Below are positions 25,787-35,603 of a stretch of DNA of 64,000 nt, one piece after another. The number at the start of each line of letters is the position of its first letter. The stretch's first letter is position 1. Made by a program: the position numbers and the translations under genes. Below the pieces are notes generated by a model. It searched no databases. It was given only the letters and a program-made list of their open reading frames with translations, and was not told where the DNA came from. This stretch comes from Salipiger profundus (GTDB lineage: Bacteria > Pseudomonadota > Alphaproteobacteria > Rhodobacterales > Rhodobacteraceae): positions 3,179,501 through 3,243,500 of the forward strand of contig NZ_CP014796.1 of the NCBI RefSeq assembly GCF_001969385.1, given 5' to 3'.

Positions 25787-26350
25787 ATGACCGACGCCAT
25801 CGACGAAACACTCGCGACGCACAACAAGACCCCCGAACCGGTCCCCGAGGCCGGCATGTTCGGACGCGCCGTCAACGCCATCGGCATCCTCTTCGCCATC
25901 GGCATCCTGCTCTCGGCGGGACTGCTGTTCTACGAGGTGGTGATGCGCTACGTCTTCGACGCGCCGACGAGATGGGTCCATGAGACCGTCGTCTTCCTCA
26001 GCGCCATCGCCTTCGTCTTCGGCGGGCTGTACGTCGCCGCGATCGACAAGCACATCCGCGTCGTCCTGTTCTACGACAACCTGACGTCCGGCATGAAACG
26101 CGCCTTCGACGTTGCGATCTCGCTCGCCTGCTTCGTGGCCTCGGTGTTCTTCGCCTGGGCTGCCTGGCTCAGCGTCGAGCGCGCCGCCTGGACGCCGCAG
26201 GGCGATTTCCGGCTCGAGACCTCGGGCTCGGCATGGAACCCGCCCTACCCCGGCATCCTCAAGGTCTTCCTCTTCGTGATCCTTGTGCTGCTGGCGATCC
26301 AGTTCGCGATCTTCACGATCAACCACCTGCGCAGGAAGGGCCAGCACTGA
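25787..26350 (+). CDS. TRAP transporter small permease (DctQ family)
   Basis: The 187-residue membrane protein has four hydrophobic helices, with the DctQ-type RYVFDAPTRWVHETVVFLSA motif between helices 1 and 2. The start at MTDAIDE is preceded by GGAGGCAG. It ends in TGATG overlapping the large permease start, so the two subunits are co-translated. DctQ joins DctM in the membrane to form the sodium-dependent transporter. Confidence 0.87.
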   Translation: MTDAIDETLATHNKTPEPVPEAGMFGRAVNAIGILFAIGILLSAGLLFYEVVMRYVFDAPTRWVHETVVFLSAIAFVFGGLYVAAIDKHIRVVLFYDNLTSGMKRAFDVAISLACFVASVFFAWAAWLSVERAAWTPQGDFRLETSGSAWNPPYPGILKVFLFVILVLLAIQFAIFTINHLRRKGQH

Positions 26351-27666
26351 TGGACTTTCTCCCCGATCTCCAGGCGCTCGGCATCGGCGGCGCGACCCTC
26401 GCGATGTTCGTGATGCTGATGGTGCTCTTGCTCACCGGCATGCCGCTCGCCTTCGTCACGCTTCTCGTCGCGCTGATCTTCGCACTCGGCTGGTTCGGCC
26501 CGATGGCCGTGCCGCTGATCACCTCGCGGATCTTCAGCTTCGTCAACAGCTTCGTCTTCGTCTCGGTGCCGATGTTCGTGCTGATGGCGGCGATCCTCGA
26601 CCGCTCCGGCATCGCCCGCGACCTGTTCGACGCCATGAAGGTGCTCGCCGGCCGCATCCGTGGCGGCGTCGCGATCCAGACGCTGCTCGTCGCGGTGGTG
26701 CTCGCGGCCATGTCCGGCATCATCGGCGGCGAGGTCATCCTGCTCGGCCTGCTGGCGCTGCCGCAGATGCTGCGCCTCGGCTACGACCGCAACCTCGCCA
26801 TCGGCGTGTGCTGCGCGGGCGGCGCGCTCGGCACCATGGTGCCCCCGTCCATCGTTCTCATCATCTACGGCCTGACCGCGAACGTCTCGGTCGGCGACCT
26901 CTTCTCGGCCGCCTTCCTGCCGGGCCTCATGCTCGCCGGCTTCTACGCCGCCTACATCCTGATCCGGGCCTACCTGAACCCGGCGCTCGCCCCCGTGGCC
27001 GAGCCCGAGGACATGACCCGCGGCGAGAAGCTGCGCCTGCTCAAGGGCCTCTTCCTGCCGATCCTCGTGGTGATCTTCGTGCTGGGCTCGATCTACGGCG
27101 GCATCGCCTCGGTGACCGAGGCCTCGGCCATCGGCGTGATCGGCGTCACGCTCTCGACCCTGATCCGGGGCGAGCTGACCGTCGAGCTTCTGGTCGGTGC
27201 GGCCAAGCAGACCCTGCGCACCGTCGGCATGATCGTCTGGATCGGCATCGGCGCCTCGGCCCTCGTCGGCGTGTTCAACCTGATGGGCGGCATCAACTTC
27301 GTGTCGAACCTGATCACCGGCATCTCGGACAATCCGACCGTCGTGATCCTGTTCATGATGGCGATCCTCTTCGTGCTCGGCATGTTCCTCGACTGGGTGG
27401 GCATCGCCCTGCTCTGCATGCCGATCTTCGTGCCGATCGTCGTCAAGATGGGCTTCGACCCGGTCTGGTTCGGCGTCGTCTTCGCGATGAACATGCAGGT
27501 CAGCTTCCTGTCGCCGCCTTTCGGCCCGGCCGCCTTCTACCTGAAGTCGGTGGCACCGCCGGACATCTCGCTCGGAGACATCTTCAAGTCGCTGCTGCCG
27601 TTCATCGCGATGCAGGTGCTCGCCGTGGCGATCCTGATCATCTTCCCCGGTATCACCGGCCATTAA
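26350..27666 (+). CDS. TRAP transporter large permease (DctM family)
   Basis: The 438-residue membrane protein has about twelve hydrophobic segments with DctM hallmarks: [38 protein letters not shown], and [19 protein letters not shown]. The start overlaps the small-permease stop by one base (TGATG). It forms the transport channel of the TRAP system whose binding protein lies two genes upstream, and is followed 16 bases later by the dehydratase gene. Confidence 0.9.
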   Translation: MDFLPDLQALGIGGATLAMFVMLMVLLLTGMPLAFVTLLVALIFALGWFGPMAVPLITSRIFSFVNSFVFVSVPMFVLMAAILDRSGIARDLFDAMKVLAGRIRGGVAIQTLLVAVVLAAMSGIIGGEVILLGLLALPQMLRLGYDRNLAIGVCCAGGALGTMVPPSIVLIIYGLTANVSVGDLFSAAFLPGLMLAGFYAAYILIRAYLNPALAPVAEPEDMTRGEKLRLLKGLFLPILVVIFVLGSIYGGIASVTEASAIGVIGVTLSTLIRGELTVELLVGAAKQTLRTVGMIVWIGIGASALVGVFNLMGGINFVSNLITGISDNPTVVILFMMAILFVLGMFLDWVGIALLCMPIFVPIVVKMGFDPVWFGVVFAMNMQVSFLSPPFGPAAFYLKSVAPPDISLGDIFKSLLPFIAMQVLAVAILIIFPGITGH

Positions 27667-27682
27667 CGCCCCGGAGAACACC

Positions 27683-29479
27683 ATGACCGATACCCCTCGC
27701 AAGACGCTCCGTTCGGAAAGCTGGTTCAACGACCTCGGCGACCCGGAGATGACCGCCCTCTACCTCGAGCGCTACCTCAACTACGGGCTCACGCTCGAGG
27801 AGCTGCGCTCGGGCAAGCCGATCATCGGCATCGCGCAGACCGGCAGCGACCTGTCGCCCTGCAACCGCCACCACGTCGAGCTTGCCAAGCGCACCCGTGA
27901 CGGCATCCGCGCGGCGGGCGGCATCCCGCTCGAGATCCCGGTCCACCCGATCCAGGAGACCGGCAAGCGGCCGACCGCGATGCTCGACCGCAACCTCGCC
28001 TACCTGAGCCTGGTGGAAAGCCTCTTCGGCTATCCCATCGACGGCGTGGTGCTGACCATCGGCTGCGACAAGACCACACCGGCGCTGCTGATGGCGGCGG
28101 CGACGGTCAACATCCCCGCCATCGCCTTTTCGGTCGGCCCGATGCTGAACGGCTGGCACAAGGGCGAGCGCGCCGGCTCCGGCGCGGTGATCTGGAAGGC
28201 ACGCGAGAAATACGCCGCCGGCGAGATCGACGGCGAGGGCTTCCTCAACATGGCCGCCGCCTCGGCGCCCTCGGTGGGCTACTGCAACACGATGGGCACC
28301 GCCTCGACCATGAACTCGCTGGCCGAGGTGCTGGGCATGCAGCTTCCGGGCTCGGCGTCGATCCCGGCGCCCTACCGCGAGCGCGGGCAGATGGCCTATT
28401 ACACCGGCAACCGCATCGTCGAGATGGTGCACGAGGATCTCAAGCCCTCGGACATCATGACCCGCGAGGCCTTCGAGAACGCCATCGTGGTCAACTCCGC
28501 CATCGGCGGCTCGACCAATGCGCCGATCCACCTCGTGGCCATCGCCAAGCACCTCGGCATCGAGGTCAGCAACGCCGACTGGGAAACCCACGGCTACAAG
28601 GTGCCGCTGCTGGCCAACGTGCAGCCGGCGGGCGAATACCTGTCGGAAGACTTCCACCTTGCCGGTGGTCTTCCCGCGGTGGTGGCCGAGCTGCTGCGCG
28701 GCGGCCTGATCCCGCACGAGGACGCGATCACCGTGACCGGCGAGGCCTTCGGCACGCTCTACGCCGATGCGCCCTGCGAGAACGACGACGTGGTGCGCCC
28801 GCTCGACCGCGCGCTGACCCCCGAGGCCGGCTTCCTCAACATGCACGGCAACCTCTTCGACACCGCGATCATGAAGACCTCGGTCATCACCGACGACTTC
28901 CGCAGCCGCTACCTGTCGAACCCCGAGGACCCGATGGCCTTCGAGGGGCCTGCCTTCGTGTTCGACGGCCCCGAGGACTTCCACAAGCGCATCGACGACC
29001 CGGCGCTGAACATCACCGCCGACAGCATCATGGTGATGCGCGGCGCCGGCCCCAAGGGCTACCCCGGTGGCGCCGAGGTGGTGAACATGCGGCCGCCGTC
29101 CTACCTCATCAAGCAGGGCATCCGCGGGCTGCCGTGCATCGGTGACGGACGGCAGTCGGGCACCTCGGGCTCGGCCTCGATCCTGAATGCCTCGCCCGAG
29201 GCGGCGGACGGCGGCAACCTCGCCATCCTGCGCGACGGCGACCGGCTGCGCGTCGACCTCAACACCCGGGAGGTGCAGCTTCAGCTCTCGGATGCCGAGA
29301 TCGCCGAGCGCCGCGCCGCGCTCGAGGCGGCGGGCGGCTACAAGGTTCCGGAAAGCCAGTCGCCGTGGCAGGCGATCTTCCGCGACCGCGTCCGGCAGTT
29401 CTCCGAGGGCATGGTGCTCGACGGCGCCGACGAGTTCCGCGACATCGGCAACAAGACGATGCCGCGCCACAGCCACTGA
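27683..29479 (+). CDS. IlvD/EDD-family sugar acid dehydratase
   Basis: The 598-residue enzyme is of the IlvD/6-phosphogluconate dehydratase family. The iron-sulfur cysteines are visible at C60 ([10 protein letters not shown]), C128 (LTIGCDKT) and C201 ([12 protein letters not shown]). These positions match, within one residue, those I recall for the [2Fe-2S] pentonate dehydratases of Rhizobium and Caulobacter. SGTSGSAS near residue 495 holds the catalytic Ser. It removes water from an aldonic acid to give a 2-keto-3-deoxy acid. With KDGal kinase and KDPGal aldolase nearby, D-galactonate or a close relative (fuconate, arabinonate) is the likely substrate; the exact sugar is not decided by sequence. 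Confidence 0.88.
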   Translation: MTDTPRKTLRSESWFNDLGDPEMTALYLERYLNYGLTLEELRSGKPIIGIAQTGSDLSPCNRHHVELAKRTRDGIRAAGGIPLEIPVHPIQETGKRPTAMLDRNLAYLSLVESLFGYPIDGVVLTIGCDKTTPALLMAAATVNIPAIAFSVGPMLNGWHKGERAGSGAVIWKAREKYAAGEIDGEGFLNMAAASAPSVGYCNTMGTASTMNSLAEVLGMQLPGSASIPAPYRERGQMAYYTGNRIVEMVHEDLKPSDIMTREAFENAIVVNSAIGGSTNAPIHLVAIAKHLGIEVSNADWETHGYKVPLLANVQPAGEYLSEDFHLAGGLPAVVAELLRGGLIPHEDAITVTGEAFGTLYADAPCENDDVVRPLDRALTPEAGFLNMHGNLFDTAIMKTSVITDDFRSRYLSNPEDPMAFEGPAFVFDGPEDFHKRIDDPALNITADSIMVMRGAGPKGYPGGAEVVNMRPPSYLIKQGIRGLPCIGDGRQSGTSGSASILNASPEAADGGNLAILRDGDRLRVDLNTREVQLQLSDAEIAERRAALEAAGGYKVPESQSPWQAIFRDRVRQFSEGMVLDGADEFRDIGNKTMPRHSH

Positions 29480-29509
29480 CGGCCGGCGCTCAGGTATCAC
29501 GAACATCGC

Positions 29510-29546
29510 AGGCGCGGCGGGGCCCCTACCCCGCCGCGCCTTTTTT
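29510..29546 (+). terminator. Strong intrinsic terminator of the TRAP-dehydratase operon
   Basis: A 13-base perfect stem (arms 29510-29522 and 29529-29541, built on GGCGCGGCGGGG) with a six-base CCCCTA loop is followed by six T. It closes the plus-strand operon and lies just before the end of the convergent sulfite-exporter gene. Confidence 0.9.
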
Positions 29547-29554
29547 CCGCGGGC

Positions 29555-30589
29555 TCACGACAGCAGCATCGTGCCCCCCAGCACCACGCCCGCGATGAAG
29601 AGCGTTTCCAGCACGATCAGCACCACCGACTGGCGCGGCACCTCGAGGATGCGGCGCAGCTCGGTCTTCATGCCGACCGCCGCGATGGCGGTCAGCATCG
29701 CCCATTTCGACAGCGCCCAGAGCACCGACTGCACGACCTCCGGGATCCAGCCCAGCGAGTTGACGAAGGCCAGCGCGAGGAACGCCAGCACGAAGCCCGG
29801 CACGATGGGCGGGCGCGCACCGCCCGCGCGTTCCTCGGCCCCTGCCGCGCGCAGCGACAGGGTCAGCACCAGCACGAAGGGCGCGAGCAGCGACACGCGG
29901 ATGAGCTTGACCGTGGTCGCGGTCTCGCCCACCTGGTCAGAGACGGAAAAGCCCGCGCCGACCACCTGCGCGACGTCGTGGATCGTGCCCCCGAGAAAGA
30001 CGCCGGTGGCGAAGGTGTCGAGCCCGAGCAGCTGGGCGATGATCGGGTAGACGATCATCGCCAGCGTGCTCAGCAGCGTGACGCTGAACACGGTGAAGCT
30101 CAGGTTGCGCTCGGACAGCTCGTTGCGGGGCAGCACCGCCGCAATCGCCATCGCCGCCGATGCGCCGCAGATCGACACCGACCCCGCCGTCAGGATCGCC
30201 AGCCGCCAGCCCCGCCCCAGCATCGACGCGCAGAGCCAGCCGAACAGCAGCGTCGCCAGCAGCGCCACCACGATCAGCCCGATCACCCCAAAGCCGAGCC
30301 CGGCGAAGACCTCGAAGCTGATCCGCGCGCCGAGCAGCGCCACCCCGAGCCGCAGCACGGTCTTGGCCGAAAAGCTGATGCCCGCGACGCAGCGCTCCCC
30401 GTCCTCCACAAGGAAGTGAAGCGACAGGCCGATGAGCAGCGCCATCAGCATCGCCGGCGCACCGTAGTGATCCGACAGGAACTGTGCCGCGAGCGCCGTC
30501 AGCCCGCAGACGAAGAGCCCGGGCCACAGCTCCCGCACCGAAAGCGAGAGCGGGTTGCGCAGGGCGGAACGGATCGTGTCGGTCATCAT
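29555..30589 (-). CDS. suyZ: YeiH-family permease, probable sulfite exporter
   Basis: The 344-residue membrane protein has about ten helices and YeiH/COG2855 motifs: VLRLGVALLGARISFE, SICGASAAMAIAAVLP and GVFLGGTIHDVAQVVGAG. Family members next to sulfonate-degrading enzymes (TauZ, SuyZ, CuyZ) are proposed exporters of sulfite or sulfate. Here it is the last gene of an operon whose sulfo-lyase SuyAB makes sulfite, so the role fits, but transport itself is inferred. The start is one of two adjacent ATGs; TGAGGAG lies upstream. Confidence 0.8.
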   Translation of the reverse strand: MMTDTIRSALRNPLSLSVRELWPGLFVCGLTALAAQFLSDHYGAPAMLMALLIGLSLHFLVEDGERCVAGISFSAKTVLRLGVALLGARISFEVFAGLGFGVIGLIVVALLATLLFGWLCASMLGRGWRLAILTAGSVSICGASAAMAIAAVLPRNELSERNLSFTVFSVTLLSTLAMIVYPIIAQLLGLDTFATGVFLGGTIHDVAQVVGAGFSVSDQVGETATTVKLIRVSLLAPFVLVLTLSLRAAGAEERAGGARPPIVPGFVLAFLALAFVNSLGWIPEVVQSVLWALSKWAMLTAIAAVGMKTELRRILEVPRQSVVLIVLETLFIAGVVLGGTMLLS

Positions 30590-30605
30590 CGGGCGAAAAG
30601 GCTCC

Positions 30606-32576
30606 TCAGAACAGGGCACCGGTCGGCAACGGCACCGACAGCGCTTCGCGGAAGATCAGGGTGAAGATCAGGATGATCACGGCAACCCCCACGGCCAGCA
30701 TGGCCCATGATCGGCCAGTGCGGCGCTCGTGTTCGGCGCATAACATGAGCAGCAGCCCCATGACGATGCCCGCCGTGGCAAAGCCCGCGACCGGCACCAG
30801 CACCACCGCGATGGCCATCGCCAGCGGCACGCCGATGCGCCGCGGGGTCGAGCCGTCCGAGCGGTCCTCGACCACGTGGCGGGTGACCAGCGTTTTGAGG
30901 GCAGCGAGCCCGCAGAGCACCAGCATGCCGATGGCGATGGTGCGCGGGAAGACCGCCGCCTCGGGGTTGAGGCTCGCACACTGCACGATGGCGACAACCG
31001 CGATGGTGGCCATGACCGCGATGCTCAGCAGGTCGCGCGCGATGGCCCCCGGCGTCGCCCGCACCCTCTCGGCGATCTCGACCGGCGTCTGCCGCGTGGC
31101 GATCTGCTTCAGGCGCGGCAGGAACGGGTAGAGGAAGCTCAGCAGCGTCAGCGCGATGATGACCATCGACAGCGGCCGCCCGAAGAACTGGCCCCAGACG
31201 TTGCCCATGGCGTCGCCGATGGTCCAGCTCTGCACGAAGCCCTCCTCGGCGATGCGGCCGAGGATCAGGCCGAGCACGATGGGCGACACCGCGAAGCCGC
31301 GCCGCGTGGCGATCCAGCCGATGATGCCGAGCACCACCATGATGCCGACATCCGCCAGGCTGTTGCGGATGGCAAAGCTGCCGATCACCGTCATGAAGGC
31401 CACCACCGGCACCAGCCCGGCTTTCGGCGCCTGCACGATGGCGCGATAGGCGAAACGCCCGATCAGCAGGCCCACCGGCAGCATCAGGAAGGTGGCGAGC
31501 AACAGCCCGAAGATGAAGGTGTAGACAATGCTCGAGCCGTCCGCGAACAGCGTCGGCCCGGTGCGCACCCCCTGCACCAGCAGCGCGCCGAGGATCACCG
31601 CGTCGGGCGGCGTGCCGGGAATGCCCAGCACCAGCGTCGGGATGAAGCCGCCGCCGACGGTGGCGTTGTTGGCCGACTCCGTGGCGACGATGCCGCCGGG
31701 GTTGCCCTGGCCATAGGCCGGCTCTCCGCGTCCGTTCCGGCGGGCCTCGGAATAGGCGACGAGCCCCGCGATGGACCCCCCTGCCCCGGGCAGCGCACCC
31801 ACCAGAGTGCCGATCACCGAGCTGCGCAACACGTTGACCTTTTCCTTCACCACGATGCCGATGGCTTCGGGAAGTCGGAAGCCGCGGGTCTTCTCCGGTT
31901 CCTCGAGGTGCCGGCCAGGCCGGGCGGCAAGCTCGATCAGCACCGGCACGCAGTAGAGCCCGATCAGCGCCGAGACGGTCTCGATGCCGCCGAGCAGCGT
32001 GTTCGATCCGAAGGTGAAGCGCACCTCGGCACTGGTCTCGGAAATGCCGATCATGGAGATCAGGATGCCGAAGGCCGCGCCGATGAGCCCCTTGAGGAAA
32101 TCGCCCGTCGACAGCGCCGCGATCAGCGACAGGCCGAAGATGGCGAGCCAGAAGTATTCGACCGGCCCGAAGGCCAGCGCCGCCTCGGCAAGCGGCGGGG
32201 CGAGCATGAGCAGCGCCAGCGCGCCGACGATGCCGCCCACCAGCGATGAGAGGCAGGCCACCGACACGGCGAGGTCGCCGTCGCCGCGCTTGGCCATCGG
32301 GTAGCCGTCGAAGGTGGTGCCGATGGCCGAGGGCGTGCCCGGCGTGTTCAGCAGGATGGCGGCATAGGCGCCGCCGTAGATCGCGCCGGTGTAGATCGCA
32401 CCCAGGAGGATGAGCGCGCTTTCCGGCGACATGGCGAAGGTCACCGGCACCAGCACCGCCACGGCCATGGTCGCGGTCAGCCCCGGTATCGAGCCGATGA
32501 TCGTGCCCGCGGCGACCCCGAGAAAGGCCAGAAAGATATTGAGCGGCGACAGGGCCGCGAAGAGATAGTCGAGCAT
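30606..32576 (-). CDS. TTT-type importer, fused TctA-TctB membrane protein
   Basis: The 656-residue protein joins both membrane subunits of a tripartite tricarboxylate transporter. Residues 1 to about 500 are TctA (GTIIGSIPGLTATMAVAVL, YGGAYAAILLNTPGTPSA, GALPGAGGSIAGLVAYSEA, VLGIPGTPPDAVILGALL). Residues about 510-656 carry the four helices and the FPRTIA start expected of TctB, which is usually a separate gene of about 150 residues. The substrate is brought by the TctC protein encoded 94 bases upstream. In context the imported compound is most likely 3-sulfolactate. Confidence 0.88.
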   Translation of the reverse strand: MLDYLFAALSPLNIFLAFLGVAAGTIIGSIPGLTATMAVAVLVPVTFAMSPESALILLGAIYTGAIYGGAYAAILLNTPGTPSAIGTTFDGYPMAKRGDGDLAVSVACLSSLVGGIVGALALLMLAPPLAEAALAFGPVEYFWLAIFGLSLIAALSTGDFLKGLIGAAFGILISMIGISETSAEVRFTFGSNTLLGGIETVSALIGLYCVPVLIELAARPGRHLEEPEKTRGFRLPEAIGIVVKEKVNVLRSSVIGTLVGALPGAGGSIAGLVAYSEARRNGRGEPAYGQGNPGGIVATESANNATVGGGFIPTLVLGIPGTPPDAVILGALLVQGVRTGPTLFADGSSIVYTFIFGLLLATFLMLPVGLLIGRFAYRAIVQAPKAGLVPVVAFMTVIGSFAIRNSLADVGIMVVLGIIGWIATRRGFAVSPIVLGLILGRIAEEGFVQSWTIGDAMGNVWGQFFGRPLSMVIIALTLLSFLYPFLPRLKQIATRQTPVEIAERVRATPGAIARDLLSIAVMATIAVVAIVQCASLNPEAAVFPRTIAIGMLVLCGLAALKTLVTRHVVEDRSDGSTPRRIGVPLAMAIAVVLVPVAGFATAGIVMGLLLMLCAEHERRTGRSWAMLAVGVAVIILIFTLIFREALSVPLPTGALF

Positions 32577-32670
32577 GAGCGGATCCCGTTTGTCCTCCGC
32601 GGGATCGCGCACCCGCCCCGCGGCCGTGGGCTGCGGGCGCCACCGCCGAGGGCGGCGCCCGTCGCGGCTA

Positions 32671-33618
32671 TCAGTTCAGCACGCCGGCTTCCTTGGCCGC
32701 GGCGATGTACTCCTCGCGCCGCTCTGCCATGAAGGCATCCATCTCCTCGCCGTAGGGCACGTCGACCAGCGCGAAGCCGCCGTCGATCATCTTCTGCCGG
32801 AAGCCCTCGTCGGCGTTGATCGCCGCGATCGCGTCCGACACCTGCTGACGGGTCTCCTCCGACGCGTCCCTGGGCACCGCGACACCGCGATAGGCGCCCG
32901 ACACGATGTCGTAGCCGAGCTCCTTGAAGGTCGGCACGTCCGGGAAGGCCGGCTGGCGTTCCTCGGTCGCCACGGCCAGCAGGCGCACCTTCTCGCCCTG
33001 GGCCACGCCCACGGTGGAATAGCCCCACTCGGCCGAGACCTGCCCGCCGAGCAGCGCGGTCACCGCGGCGCCGGTGCCCTTGAAGGCCACGTAGGTGGTG
33101 TCGATGTCGGCGAGCTGGTCGAATTTCACCTGCACGAGGTGGTTCGCCGTGCCCTTGCCCGATCCCGAGAAGGTCACCTGCCGCGGGTTCTCCTTGGCTG
33201 CCGCGATCAGGTCGTCGAGCGTCTGGAACGGGCTGTCGGCCTTCACCACGATGGCGTCGGGCGTGTAGTGGAAGAAATAGACCGAGGTGATGTCGTCGGT
33301 CTCGAAGCCGACGTTGCCCTGCTCGGGCTTCACGATGATATGCGGCAGGTTCACGCCCATGATGACCGAGCCGTCGGCCGCCATGCCGTTGAGCTGCGAC
33401 CAGCCCACGGCGCCACCGCCGCCGGGCTTGTAGGACACCACCAGCTCTTCGCCGTAGAGGTCCTTGAAGAACGGCTGCTGCATCCGTGCGGTCACGTCGG
33501 ATTCACCGCCCGGTCCGAACGGGATCACGTAGTCTACCGAGCCCGGCGGAAAGTCCTGCGCCTGCGCGGCGCCTGTGAGCGCGGCGAAGGCCGCGGCAAG
33601 GATGGTCAGTCTTCTCAT
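32671..33618 (-). CDS. TctC-family solute-binding protein
   Basis: The 315-residue periplasmic protein has a Sec signal (MRRLTILAAAFAALTG, cleavage expected after AQA near residue 20) and the Bug/TctC fold: VDYVIPFGPGGESDVTAR, then NHLVQVKFDQLADI and AGVLN at the end. GGAGGAGA lies directly upstream of this ATG; a longer in-frame reading overlaps comC and is not credible. It supplies the TctAB membrane unit, and its place between sulfolactate enzymes and transporter suggests it binds sulfolactate. Confidence 0.88.
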   Translation of the reverse strand: MRRLTILAAAFAALTGAAQAQDFPPGSVDYVIPFGPGGESDVTARMQQPFFKDLYGEELVVSYKPGGGGAVGWSQLNGMAADGSVIMGVNLPHIIVKPEQGNVGFETDDITSVYFFHYTPDAIVVKADSPFQTLDDLIAAAKENPRQVTFSGSGKGTANHLVQVKFDQLADIDTTYVAFKGTGAAVTALLGGQVSAEWGYSTVGVAQGEKVRLLAVATEERQPAFPDVPTFKELGYDIVSGAYRGVAVPRDASEETRQQVSDAIAAINADEGFRQKMIDGGFALVDVPYGEEMDAFMAERREEYIAAAKEAGVLN

Positions 33619-33661
33619 TGGTTCTCCTCCCTGAGTCATGAGATTTCCGTCTGTGCGGGGC

Positions 33662-34681
33662 TTACACGCCCGCGAGCGCCTCGATCTCCTCCAGCAGATG
33701 ACCCGGCACGAGAACGCCCTCTCCCTCGCGGACGGCACGCCGTCCCGCGATGCGTTTCTCACCGGGCAACCGAGTGCCCTCCTGCCCCAGGACCGCCGCA
33801 AGCAGCGCCTCCAGGCGCAGGGTGAAACCCTCGCCCGCCACGCGCGACGTGTCAAAGGCCATGATGAGCTGCCCCACGCCGGGGGGCTCGCCCTCGGCGT
33901 CGAAGAACGAGCTCGCCTCGCTCGAATGCTTCGCCCCGGTGAGCGTCGCGGCGAGGATCTCGACCACCAGCGCCAGCGCGGCGCCCTTGGCATCGCCCGC
34001 GGGCACCATCGTGCCCTTGAGCGCCGCCTCCGGATCGGTGGTGGGGTTGCCGTCCGCGTCGAGCGCCCAGCCCTCGGGGATCGGTGTGCCCGACTTGGCG
34101 GCAGCCATGACCTTGCCGCGCGCCACCTTGGACAACGACAGGTCGATGACCAGCGGCGGCCGCGCCTCCCCGCGCGGCGCCGCGAAGGCGATGGGGTTGG
34201 TCCCGAACAGCGCGGCATTGCCGCCCCATGGCGCCATCGCCTTGGGCGTGTTGGCGACCATCAGCGCGGCGATGCCGCGCTCGGCCAGCCGCTCGACATG
34301 GGCGCCGAGCTGGCCGCAGTGGTGCGACCGCCGGATCGTCGCCACTGCAACCCCGGTTTCCGGCACAAGCTCCGCCAGCTTCTCGATGGCGAGGTCCACC
34401 GCCGGAAAGGCAAAGCCGTTGCGTGCGTCGATGTCGATGCGCGCGGTGCCGGCCTGCTCGGCCACCGGACAGGCCGCGCCGCTGACCTTGCCCGAGCGCG
34501 CCTGCGCCGCATAGGCCGCCACGCGCGAGAAACCGTGCCCCGCCTGCCCGTCGATCTCGGCCGCAACCAGCGCCCGGGCAACGCTTTCCGCATTCCGGGC
34601 CGAAACCCGGTTCGCCTCGAGCACCCGCGCCACCAGCGCCTCGGCCTCCTCCCGGGGCATCCGCGTGTCAGGCCGCGACAT
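33662..34681 (-). CDS. comC: (R)-sulfolactate dehydrogenase (malate/L-lactate dehydrogenase family)
   Basis: The 339-residue NAD(P)-dependent oxidoreductase is of the Ldh_2 (malate/lactate/sulfolactate) family: AEIDGQAGHGFSRV near residue 45, the catalytic His region RRSHHCGQLGAH near 120, and GTNPIAFAAPRG near 170. In sulfolactate degraders ComC reduces 3-sulfopyruvate to (R)-sulfolactate, the substrate of SuyAB. Its start overlaps the slcC stop by 14 bases. Specificity is inferred from the operon; on sequence alone another 2-hydroxy acid could be used. Confidence 0.83.
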   Translation of the reverse strand: MSRPDTRMPREEAEALVARVLEANRVSARNAESVARALVAAEIDGQAGHGFSRVAAYAAQARSGKVSGAACPVAEQAGTARIDIDARNGFAFPAVDLAIEKLAELVPETGVAVATIRRSHHCGQLGAHVERLAERGIAALMVANTPKAMAPWGGNAALFGTNPIAFAAPRGEARPPLVIDLSLSKVARGKVMAAAKSGTPIPEGWALDADGNPTTDPEAALKGTMVPAGDAKGAALALVVEILAATLTGAKHSSEASSFFDAEGEPPGVGQLIMAFDTSRVAGEGFTLRLEALLAAVLGQEGTRLPGEKRIAGRRAVREGEGVLVPGHLLEEIEALAGV

Positions 34682-35600
34682 TGGCAAGCTCCCGTTTGAC
34701 GTTGTCCACGGTGATCGCACTCACCCGGACGTTGCCCTCCTGCGTGACCCCGGCGATATGCGGCGTCAGGATCAGGTTCGACAGCCCTTCGAAGCGCGCG
34801 CCGGCCTCGGCGGTCAGCGGCTCGGTCTCGAACACGTCGAGCGCCGCACCGCCAAGCCGCCCCTCGCGCAGTGCCTGCGCCAGCGCCGTCTCGTTCACCA
34901 CGCCGCCGCGCGCCGTGTTGATGACGATGGCCCCGGGCTTCATGCCCGCGATGGCCTCGGCGTCGATCAGCCCGCGTGTCTCGGCGGTCAGCGGCACATG
35001 CAGGGACACCACGTCGGCCAGCCCGAGCAGCGTGCCGATGTCACAGCGCCGCACCCCCGACCAAGCCGGATCGTCGTCCGACAGGAACGGATCGTAGGCG
35101 GCGATCTCCATGCCCATGGCGCGGGCCCGCTCGGCGACCGCGCGGGCGATGCCGCCGAACCCCACGAGCCCCATGACGCGCCCCGAGGCCTCCTGCCCCA
35201 TCAGCGCGTTGCGCGGCCAGTCGCCGGCGATCATCGCCGCGTTCGAGGCATAGGCCCCGCGCAGCAGGCTCAGCGTGACCGTGATCACGTATTCCGCCAC
35301 CGACAGCGTGTTCGCCCCGGTGGCCGGATGCACCACGACGCCCTGCTCGCGGCAGGCGTCGAGGTCGATGTTGTCGAGGCCGACGCCAAGCCGGCCCACG
35401 ACACGAAGCCCCCTGCCCGCCTCGAGCAGCGCCCGGTCGACCTGGGTGCGGTTGCGCACGATCAGCGCGTCGGCCCCGGAAAGCGCCGCGAACAGCGCCT
35501 CCCGGTCGTCGACCAGCCCCGGGTCGTAGGTCAGCTCGACCTCCGGCCCGAAGCGCTCGAGCGCGGCCTCGTCGATGAATTCGGAAACGACGACCTTCAT
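34668..35600 (-). CDS. slcC: (S)-sulfolactate dehydrogenase (D-2-hydroxyacid dehydrogenase family)
   Basis: The 310-residue protein is a 3-phosphoglycerate-dehydrogenase-like enzyme: GRLGVGLDNIDLDACREQG, the NAD-binding GLVGFGGIARAVAERA near residue 145, and the Arg-Glu-His triad in NTARGGVVNE, DVFETEPL and LTPHIAG. SlcC oxidises (S)-sulfolactate to 3-sulfopyruvate, so with ComC both enantiomers reach SuyAB. It lies three bases after suyB. The family fold is certain; the substrate comes from context. Confidence 0.85.
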   Translation of the reverse strand: MKVVVSEFIDEAALERFGPEVELTYDPGLVDDREALFAALSGADALIVRNRTQVDRALLEAGRGLRVVGRLGVGLDNIDLDACREQGVVVHPATGANTLSVAEYVITVTLSLLRGAYASNAAMIAGDWPRNALMGQEASGRVMGLVGFGGIARAVAERARAMGMEIAAYDPFLSDDDPAWSGVRRCDIGTLLGLADVVSLHVPLTAETRGLIDAEAIAGMKPGAIVINTARGGVVNETALAQALREGRLGGAALDVFETEPLTAEAGARFEGLSNLILTPHIAGVTQEGNVRVSAITVDNVKRELANVAA

Positions 35601-35603
35601 CGA

